Source: Phycisphaerales bacterium UBA2218
Lineage (GTDB): Bacteria > Planctomycetota > Phycisphaerae > Sedimentisphaerales > Anaerobacaceae
Direction: 5' to 3'
Length of the DNA: 8,953 bases
Assembly: GCA_002327785.1 (NCBI GenBank)
Contig: DCUI01000332.1
Coordinates: forward strand, 143-9,095
Positions 1-4,671 of this stretch are shown here, piece by piece (the stretch's first letter is position 1; the number at the start of each line of letters is the position of its first letter). The position numbers were made by a program, and so were the translations under genes. Below the pieces are notes generated by a model. That model did no database searches. It saw only the letters and a program-made list of their open reading frames with translations, and had not been told where the DNA came from.

Positions 1-786
1 GACGGCGTGAACGACGCCCCCGCCCTGAAACGCGCCGACATCGGCGTCGCCATGGGCAGGAGCGGCACGGACATCGCCAAGGACGCCTCGAAGATGGTCA
101 TCACGGACGACTCGCTCTCCTCGATCGTCACGGCGGTCATGGAGGGCCGGGCCATCTACGACAACATCAAGAAGTTCATTCTCTACGCCTTCTCCGGGAT
201 CACCGCGGAGTTCTTCGTCGTGTGCTTCTCGCTTCTGCCGGGCGTCGGACAACTGCTGTCGGCGATCCAAATTCTCTGGATCGATCTCGGCACCGAGGTG
301 CTGCCGGCCCTGTCGCTGAGCATGGACCCGGCGGCGCCGGACATCATGGTGCGAAAACCCCGCAAGCGCCAGGACCGCCTGATCGACAGGGAACTGCTGC
401 TGCACGTCGGCTTCAACAGCACGATTATCGCAATCGGCGCGGTGGCGATGTACTTCGGCTATCGATGGGCCGGTGCGCCCGAGAAGGCCGGGACGCTGCC
501 CTTCGTGTCGATTATCATTTTCCAGATGTTCAACATCTTTAACTGCCGCAATCCCAAAGGCTCGATCCTTAACCGCTCGCTCTGGAAGAATCCGTACGTG
601 CTCGGCGCAGTGAGCATCTCGACCGTGGCGACGATCCTGCTCGTGTCGCTGCCGGGTTCGGCGCGGTCTTTCCATCTGCAGCCCCTGTCTCTTCTGGATT
701 GGGCAATCACCGCCGTCGTGGCTGCCTCCATCATCGTCCTGAACGAAGTTGCCAAGCGCATGGTGTACGGCCGCCGCGCTGCATGA
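1..786 (+). CDS. P2-type cation-transporting ATPase, C-terminal fragment
   Basis: This is the last 261 residues of a P-type ATPase that pumps cations across the inner membrane using ATP; the N-terminus lies before the window. The fragment opens inside the hinge motif (DGVNDAP, residues 1-7) at the end of the P domain. It is followed by the M5-M10 membrane domain: helices at about 58-80, 86-107, 132-152, 167-182, 198-216 and 231-247. M6 reads IDLGTEVLPALSLS (94-107), closer to the Na,K-ATPase-like form than to SERCA, which has Asn at the position of D95. M5 keeps the Glu (E70), but Ile67 stands where SERCA and Na,K-ATPase have Asn. M8 has Gln175 near the SERCA Glu908 position. The P2 family is secure; the transported ion (Ca2+, Na+, K+ or H+) cannot be told from this fragment. 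Confidence 0.93.
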   Translation, partial: DGVNDAPALKRADIGVAMGRSGTDIAKDASKMVITDDSLSSIVTAVMEGRAIYDNIKKFILYAFSGITAEFFVVCFSLLPGVGQLLSAIQILWIDLGTEVLPALSLSMDPAAPDIMVRKPRKRQDRLIDRELLLHVGFNSTIIAIGAVAMYFGYRWAGAPEKAGTLPFVSIIIFQMFNIFNCRNPKGSILNRSLWKNPYVLGAVSISTVATILLVSLPGSARSFHLQPLSLLDWAITAVVAASIIVLNEVAKRMVYGRRAA

Positions 787-799
787 TACGGACTATGCC

Positions 800-825
800 G
801 GAGGGAGAGAAATGTGTGTCCCTCC
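800..825 (+). terminator. Weak hairpin after the ATPase gene
   Basis: A 7-bp perfect inverted repeat, GGAGGGA at 800-806 and TCCCTCC at 819-825, with a 12-base loop lies 14 bases after the ATPase stop codon. Its position suits a transcription end, but there is no T-run after it. It would be either a factor-assisted terminator or a chance repeat. Confidence 0.3.
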
Positions 826-929
826 TCGCCGGTTCCTCTGTCGCGGTCCGGAAATCGATCGCCGAACGGCCGCGCACCTGCGCGATTATGGGGACTGAGC
901 CGATCGCTTCGCGAGCCGACGCCGGAGCC

Positions 930-958
930 TTGATTCACGAAGTGAAATCGGGTATCCT
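930..958 (+). promoter_or_regulatory. Predicted sigma-70-type promoter of the PEP-CTERM gene
   Basis: TTGATT at 930-935 and TATCCT at 953-958 are separated by an optimal 17 bases, each matching the -35 and -10 consensus at four positions. The start point would be near 965, leaving an untranslated leader of about 130 bases before the ATG at 1098. This is a prediction from motif and spacing only. Confidence 0.45.
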
Positions 959-1097
959 AGAGGAACAATTGGACTGGGGGTCCTGAACAGGTTGGGGGTG
1001 CCTACAGACTGTCGCACCTGGATCGCTTTCGTGCTCGTGGTCCACGTTCGACGGGCGCCGCTCGGGTCGGTTGCCACGTAAGGGGGTGGTGGGGACA

Positions 1098-1619
1098 ATG
1101 ACCTGCGGAAGCATGATGCATTGGAGGTCGCTGCTGGTCTCGGCGGTGCTGGCCCTGGGTCTGGCCGCACGCGGGTACTGTGAGCAGACGGCCTATGATC
1201 TGTGCATCGACCAGAGCCCCGCGAAGGCCGGTGTCGTGACGCCGGACTCGGGGACGCACCGATTCCGCGCCGACTCCTTAGTCACACTGTCCGCCGAGCC
1301 GCAGCCGGGCTATCAGTTCGCATACTGGCTGGGCGATGTGACCGATCCGAGTTCCAAGCAGACCACGGTGCACGTCAATTCGCCGAAGGTGATTATCGCA
1401 GTCTTCAAGCCCGCCGACGAATACCCCTTTGAACGAAAAGCCGGCGGCGGTGGCGGCATGTTGACGCCGACGCTCGTCGATCTGAGCACCCCCGCCTGGA
1501 GCTCCCCCTCCGGCGGCGGGACCGACACCACCACGGTGATCCCCATCCACACCCCTGAGCCCGCAACCATCCTGCTCCTGGCCCTCGGCGCCCTCGTCGT
1601 GCGGAGGAGAACACGATAA
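1098..1619 (+). CDS. Small secreted PEP-CTERM protein with InlB-type repeat
   Basis: A 173-residue exported protein. A signal peptide occupies about residues 1-28 (a hydrophobic core, LLVSAVLALGLAA, then ARGYC). Residues 42-104 resemble the divergent InlB B-repeat/'bacterial repeat' fold: a GVVTPDSG start, then LSAEPQPGYQFAYWLGD and a closing VIIAVFKP. A Gly-rich linker follows (116-120), then a Ser/Thr/Pro-rich stretch. The C-terminus is a PEP-CTERM sorting signal: PEP at 153-155, a hydrophobic helix at 156-168 and a final RRRTR. In known systems this tail is cut by an exosortase and the protein is displayed at the surface or in exopolysaccharide. I chose the ATG at 1098 over the in-frame TTG at 1071 because AAGGGGG and GTGGGG lie just before it; ATGs at 1113 and 1116 are also possible. 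No ligand can be inferred. Confidence 0.85.
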   Translation: MTCGSMMHWRSLLVSAVLALGLAARGYCEQTAYDLCIDQSPAKAGVVTPDSGTHRFRADSLVTLSAEPQPGYQFAYWLGDVTDPSSKQTTVHVNSPKVIIAVFKPADEYPFERKAGGGGGMLTPTLVDLSTPAWSSPSGGGTDTTTVIPIHTPEPATILLLALGALVVRRRTR

Positions 1620-1642
1620 CCCACACTATGCATTGTCCAAGA

Positions 1643-2092
1643 TCAAAACAGTCGGCCGCTGTCGAGCAGGAAGGTGACGGGGCCGTCGTTGACGCTCGTC
1701 ACGTGCATGTGTGCACCGAACGAGCCCTTCTCGACTGGGACGCTCTGCTGAGCGATGACCTGGGCCACTTTCTCATACAGGCCCTCCGCGAGCGCCGGGT
1801 CGGCGGCTGCGTCGAAGCCGGGCCGGCGGCCCTTGCGGCAGTCGCCGTGCAAGGTGAAGTTGCTCACGAGCAGGACCCCCCCACCGATGTCGATCACGCT
1901 GCGGTTCATCTTGCCCGCCTCGTCGGCGAAGATGCGGAGATTCGCCGTCTTCTCGGCCATGAACTGGACGTCGGCCTCAGTGTCGCCCTTCCCGACCCCG
2001 AGATAGACCAGCAAACCCGGCCCAATTCGGCCGATGACCTTCCCTTCGATTTCGACCTTCGCTTCGCTAACCCGTTGTATGACTGCTCGCAT
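1643..2092 (-). CDS. dtd: D-aminoacyl-tRNA deacylase (DTD)
   Basis: A full-length, 149-residue cytoplasmic homodimeric enzyme. It hydrolyses D-amino acids (and glycine) mischarged onto tRNA and so protects translation from wrong-handed residues. The family start MRAVIQRVSEA is present, followed by GPGLLVYLGVGKGDTEAD (24-41), NLRIF (51-55), the KMN turn and the DCRKGRRPGF loop (84-93). The two active-site motifs are SNFTL at 77-81 (Thr80; usually SQFTL) and NDGPVT at 135-140, whose Gly-cisPro pair (137-138) enforces chirality. The ATG at 2092 is preceded by AGGA nine bases away. The stop is 23 bases from the convergent PEP-CTERM gene. The ankyrin gene lies 109 bases upstream on the same strand, so co-transcription is possible. 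The only oddity is Asn78 in place of the common Gln. Confidence 0.96.
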   Translation of the reverse strand: MRAVIQRVSEAKVEIEGKVIGRIGPGLLVYLGVGKGDTEADVQFMAEKTANLRIFADEAGKMNRSVIDIGGGVLLVSNFTLHGDCRKGRRPGFDAAADPALAEGLYEKVAQVIAQQSVPVEKGSFGAHMHVTSVNDGPVTFLLDSGRLF

Positions 2093-2135
2093 GATCGCCT
2101 ATCCTATGCTTCTGAGGTTCTGGCACCCATTCAGG

Positions 2136-2172
2136 GGCTGCGACAGTTTCGGCGGCAGCCTTTTCTTTATTT
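2136..2172 (+). terminator. Hairpin plus T-rich tract, plus-strand orientation
   Basis: GGCTGC at 2136-2141 pairs with GCAGCC at 2155-2160 across a 13-base loop. It is followed directly by TTTTCTTTATTT (2161-2172), the layout of an intrinsic terminator read on the plus strand. Both flanking genes are on the minus strand, so it would stop antisense transcription running through dtd towards the ankyrin gene. Read on the minus strand the T-rich part becomes an A-tract before the hairpin, so it is not a good terminator for the ankyrin gene. Confidence 0.4.
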
Positions 2173-2201
2173 ACCGGTTGCGGCGGCCGAGGCGTCCACA
2201 A

Positions 2202-3689
2202 TCAGCGGCGGCCCCGCCGGGTGCCTTGTTGGGTCCCCGGCTGCGTGCCCTGCATGTTCCCCGTCCGATCCTGGAACCTCTGCATCCGTTCGTCGTCCTC
2301 TCTCCACTTTTGCTCGATCTTGGCGACTCGCTCCTCGCGAAGCATCAGCAGGGCCATGATCGCGACCTGCGTTTTGGCCGCTTCTTCCTCCGTGGCCTTC
2401 TCGTGCAGGGCCGCATACTCGACCACATCGAGTTCCTGCGTGGCCTTAAGCAGGTCGTTCTTGTTCTCGGGGCTGGCGTTCAGCCATGCCTGGATCTGGG
2501 TCTGGGTCTCGGCGCTGACCGCGGGTTCGTTCGGCTCGTCCGCACCGGGTCGTCGAGGCGCCCTGGCCTGCGTCCCCGTCGCACCGTAGGCGTCCTGGGT
2601 CGAAGCGCCGCTTCGCGTCGGGGCGGAAGTGCCGGTGTAGCCGCCGGCGACACCGGAGGACCGACCTCGCGTGCCGCGACTTGTCGCCGTACCCCGACCT
2701 CGCGCAGTCGCCATGGAATCCCGGCTCTCCTGCAGGGCCTGGCGCCGCTGCTCGCGCAACTCTTGGCCGATCTGCTCATAGCGCAGCTTCCTGCCGGCCA
2801 CCAGGTCATCGACCGCCTTGGTCGTCTTGGCGGCCTTCTCCTCGACGGCCACGCGTTTGACGAAGACCATCTCCTCTTCGAACTGCTTCTGCACGGCGCG
2901 AATCAGAAGGGTGCGGTTGTCCGACCGGCGGGCGATCCACGCCCGCTGCTCGCTCTCGCTGTTTGCATCGACAGCCTTCAGCGGGGCCTGGAGCACCGTG
3001 AGCTTTGCGAGCTGCTCGCGGATCTCATTTGCATCGATTACGAAGTCCTCCGGCCGTTGCGACTGCGATCCCGCGACCTGCGTCGTCATGCCGTAGTCCC
3101 CATACATGGCCATCGGATCGATTGGCGGGGGCACCGTCCCGCCGTGAGCCTTCAGCAGTTCCTCGATCTCAGGCAGGGTTCCCCGCTGCTTGGCTATGCT
3201 CAGCGGCGTTTGCCCGCTGCGATCCTTGGCGTTTACGTCCGCACCGGCATTGATGAGCATCTCGGCGATCTCCGCCTGGCCCACCTGCACGGCACAGTGC
3301 AGAACCGTCCAGCCCGCGTGGTTCGTCAACTTCAGATCCGCCTTGGCCGCCAGAAGTGCCGCGACCATGTCCTTCTGACTGCTCATGCAGGCCAGCATCA
3401 GCGGCGTGGAGCTGTCCGCATCCTTCGTATTCGGATTCGCCCCCCCCTCCAACAAGGCCTTCACCGCGTCTGCGTTGTAGGACTGTATCGCTCGCTTCAA
3501 GGGCGTATACCCATAGGAATCCGGGGCATTGAGATCCGCCCCCTTCTCGATGAACTGCTTGATCGCGGCGACGTTGCCTGCATTGGCCGCCTCATGCACC
3601 GATCTGAACGCGTCCTGCCCGTACACCACCCTCGCGCCGCCGGATATGCACACCAGCACACTTGCCACAACCACCGTCAACCGTATCAC
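2202..3689 (-). CDS. Secreted ankyrin-repeat protein with duplicated helical module
   Basis: A 495-residue protein with a signal peptide (about 1-24; hydrophobic VVVASVLVCISGG, likely cut before QDAF), so probably periplasmic. Residues 25-184 form about five ankyrin repeats, recognisable by YGYTPLKRAI, SSTPLMLAC, AGWTVLHCAV and SGQTPLSIA, with GADLN, GANPN and GADVN turns; these normally bind proteins. A Pro-rich hinge (187-193) leads to a charged helical region (212-325), a Gly/Arg/Ser/Thr low-complexity linker (327-385) and a second helical region (386-476). The tail is basic (GTQPGTQQGTRRGRR). The two helical regions align without gaps, so the C-terminal half arose by duplication. The start is GTG at 3689, with AAGGA six bases before it at 3696-3700; no upstream or nearby ATG fits. 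The ankyrin and signal-peptide assignments are secure. The partner and role are unknown; the helical module matches nothing I recognise. Confidence 0.88.
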   Translation of the reverse strand: MIRLTVVVASVLVCISGGARVVYGQDAFRSVHEAANAGNVAAIKQFIEKGADLNAPDSYGYTPLKRAIQSYNADAVKALLEGGANPNTKDADSSTPLMLACMSSQKDMVAALLAAKADLKLTNHAGWTVLHCAVQVGQAEIAEMLINAGADVNAKDRSGQTPLSIAKQRGTLPEIEELLKAHGGTVPPPIDPMAMYGDYGMTTQVAGSQSQRPEDFVIDANEIREQLAKLTVLQAPLKAVDANSESEQRAWIARRSDNRTLLIRAVQKQFEEEMVFVKRVAVEEKAAKTTKAVDDLVAGRKLRYEQIGQELREQRRQALQESRDSMATARGRGTATSRGTRGRSSGVAGGYTGTSAPTRSGASTQDAYGATGTQARAPRRPGADEPNEPAVSAETQTQIQAWLNASPENKNDLLKATQELDVVEYAALHEKATEEEAAKTQVAIMALLMLREERVAKIEQKWREDDERMQRFQDRTGNMQGTQPGTQQGTRRGRR

Positions 3690-3758
3690 AGGAGATCCTT
3701 TTCAACGCTGTCGCCATGATTCGAGAATGCCCGCAGTCACATCGTGCGGTCGCCTGTC

Positions 3759-3764
3759 ATTATA
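3759..3764 (-). promoter_or_regulatory. Predicted -10 element of the ankyrin gene
   Basis: A perfect TATAAT on the minus strand, 69 bases before the GTG start, in otherwise GC-rich sequence. The hexamer 17 bases further upstream (TGCTTG) is a poor -35, so activation by a regulator or another sigma factor is possible. The transcript would start near 3752. Confidence 0.45.
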
Positions 3765-3790
3765 CACGATCCGCGCCTGGGCAAGCAGAA

Positions 3791-3809
3791 AAAACGGCTG
3801 CGCCGTTTT
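3791..3809. repeat. Symmetric hairpin between divergent promoters
   Basis: AAAACGGC (3791-3798) and GCCGTTTT (3802-3809) form a perfect 8-bp inverted repeat with a 3-base loop. It has an A-run on the left and a T-run on the right. Read on the minus strand the stem is followed by six T, as in an intrinsic terminator, yet it lies upstream of the minus-strand ankyrin gene. It may insulate the two divergent units or be a protein-binding site. Confidence 0.45.
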
Positions 3810-3853
3810 CGTCGCGATGACGCACAATTCGCGCAAGCTCCCTGTTTTGCCCC

Positions 3854-3882
3854 TGGATTGTCGCGACGATTGGGCGTACAAT
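3854..3882 (+). promoter_or_regulatory. Possible promoter of the 94-residue protein gene
   Basis: TACAAT (3877-3882) is a good -10. TGGATT (3854-3859), 17 bases upstream, is a weak -35 matching three positions. The start point would be near 3889, giving a short leader of about 24 bases with the Shine-Dalgarno sequence inside it. The -10 lies within the nested inverted repeat at 3857-3894. Confidence 0.4.
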
Positions 3883-3894
3883 CGTGCCGACAAT
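3857..3894. repeat. Nested inverted repeats overlapping a promoter
   Basis: ATTGTCG (3857-3863) pairs with CGACAAT (3888-3894), and inside it ACGATTG (3866-3872) pairs with CAATCGT (3879-3885). Two mismatched positions separate the arms, and a 6-base loop GGCGTA closes the structure. The block ends eight bases before the GGAGG ribosome binding site. As DNA it is a likely operator over the -10; as RNA it could only act if transcription starts further upstream. Confidence 0.5.
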
Positions 3895-3912
3895 TCCTAT
3901 GTGGAGGCACAC

Positions 3913-4197
3913 ATGACGGACGAAACACCCGAGCAACTCACGCCCCAGCAACTCAAGCAGGCCATGAAAGCGTTCAAGAAACGCCTCAAACTGACCCGCC
4001 TCGATGCGGAGTCATCGCTCGGGGGCGGTCCATTCAGCAGCGGCCGAGGCTCGGGCATCGTCGGCATCCAACCGCCGAACCAGTACCCGCGGGAGGTCTG
4101 GGAGAAGCTCGTCGAGCAGGGCAAGCTCCGACGGGTTGGAGGGGGGCTATACGAGCTGGCTCAAGACCCCAACGCCCCGCACCACGACATGGAGTGA
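3913..4197 (+). CDS. Conserved hypothetical protein, 94 residues
   Basis: A small soluble protein with no signal peptide or membrane segment. A charged N-terminal helix (about 10-30: QQLKQAMKAFKKRLKLTRLD) is followed by a Gly/Ser-rich loop (SSLGGGPFSSGRGSGIVGIQPP, 34-55). A second helix (PREVWEKLVEQGKLRR, 59-74) ends in a GGGLYEL turn (77-82). The ATG at 3913 is preceded by GGAGG with a 5-base gap, an excellent ribosome binding site that fixes the start even though the frame is open further upstream. The design (basic helix, then a VWEKLVEQGKLRRVGGGLYEL wing-like end) is compatible with a small nucleic-acid-binding protein, but that is only a guess. I have the impression of related proteins in planctomycetes and cannot name the family. 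It is a single-gene unit, divergent from the ankyrin gene. Confidence 0.85.
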   Translation: MTDETPEQLTPQQLKQAMKAFKKRLKLTRLDAESSLGGGPFSSGRGSGIVGIQPPNQYPREVWEKLVEQGKLRRVGGGLYELAQDPNAPHHDME

Positions 4198-4272
4198 TTA
4201 CCCACGCGTGGTCGACGCACGCGTTCAATCCGTGCGATAGAGTGCGCCGGTTCCATACTGCGTTATGGGAAA

Positions 4273-4310
4273 CCGGACGCACGCAAAGACGTGACGCCGC
4301 GTGCGTCCGG
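4273..4310. repeat. Perfect 12-bp inverted repeat
   Basis: CCGGACGCACGC (4273-4284) and GCGTGCGTCCGG (4299-4310) are exact reverse complements around a 14-base loop, 75 bases after the upstream stop codon. The stem would be very stable in RNA. There is no following T-run. It most likely ends or protects the transcript of the 94-residue protein gene. Confidence 0.6.
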
Positions 4311-4322
4311 GACGGGCTGATA

Positions 4323-4392
4323 AAATAGGGCGGGCTATTCCTCCTCCATCGTACGCAGACGAGATTCCGGTTTAGGACGCTCCGCCCTATTT
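4323..4392. repeat. Perfect 11-bp inverted repeat around 48 bases
   Basis: AAATAGGGCGG (4323-4333) and CCGCCCTATTT (4382-4392) are exact reverse complements, extendable by one G-T pair. The T-rich ends fall just outside the GC part of the stem on both strands, as in a bidirectional terminator, but the 48-base loop is long. I see no target-site duplication to support a small mobile element. Confidence 0.55.
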
Positions 4393-4671
4393 CGCGCGGG
4401 ATGATGGGAAAGAACTGAACGGCCCGTCCTTCGTATCGCGATCTTCAATGCGAACACTATAGGACGTTCCGAATCGAGCACGGATACAGCACTGCTGTCA
4501 TCTTACGGCCCCGCAGTCCCACGACAAGAAGAAAATACCCATTATTCCCATGTACCCCACATACCCTCCAATGACGGTGCACAAGTGGACAGACGTCTCT
4601 ATCGTCTTTATTGATATTGAAAACAGGGATCGAGAAGATCTTCGTCGCCGCAGATACGGCGGTAGGGCGGC

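Larger units (their letters stand above)
787..1097. other. Gene-free stretch between ATPase and PEP-CTERM gene
   Basis: No convincing reading frame is present. The stretch holds the hairpin at 800-825, the predicted promoter at 930-958 and a leader of about 130 bases before the next gene. Reading frames that cross it are out of phase with the ATPase, rich in Arg and Ser, and lack ribosome binding sites. Confidence 0.6.
4198..4671. other. Convergent gene-free gap
   Basis: This 474-base gap separates the ends of the 94-residue protein gene and the sulfatase gene. It holds a 10-bp palindrome CCACGCGTGG (4202-4211), the inverted repeats at 4273-4310 and 4323-4392, a 10-bp palindrome GAAGATCTTC (4634-4643) and a 5-bp hairpin just after the sulfatase stop (4646-4661). 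The part from about 4440 to 4640 looks less GC-rich than the genes. No reading frame is convincing. Confidence 0.6.

Noticed and set aside
1071..1097. Upstream TTG start for the PEP-CTERM protein
   Set aside because: It would add nine residues before the signal peptide, and the G-rich ribosome binding site lies between the TTG and the ATG at 1098.
2034..3719. Very long plus-strand open frame (561 codons) opposite the ankyrin gene
   Set aside because: The product is Arg/Leu-rich with no domain, while the minus strand encodes clear ankyrin repeats and a signal peptide with a good ribosome binding site. It is an antisense shadow of a GC-rich gene.
4323..4392. Small inverted-repeat transposable element
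   Set aside because: The terminal inverted repeats are perfect, but I see no target-site duplication and no second copy in the window.
4498..4551. Tiny minus-strand frame with a membrane-helix-like peptide (MGIMGIFFLSWDCGAVR)
   Set aside because: Only 17 residues from its ATG; a GGAGGG lies too far upstream to be convincing. The hydrophobic stretch may be chance.
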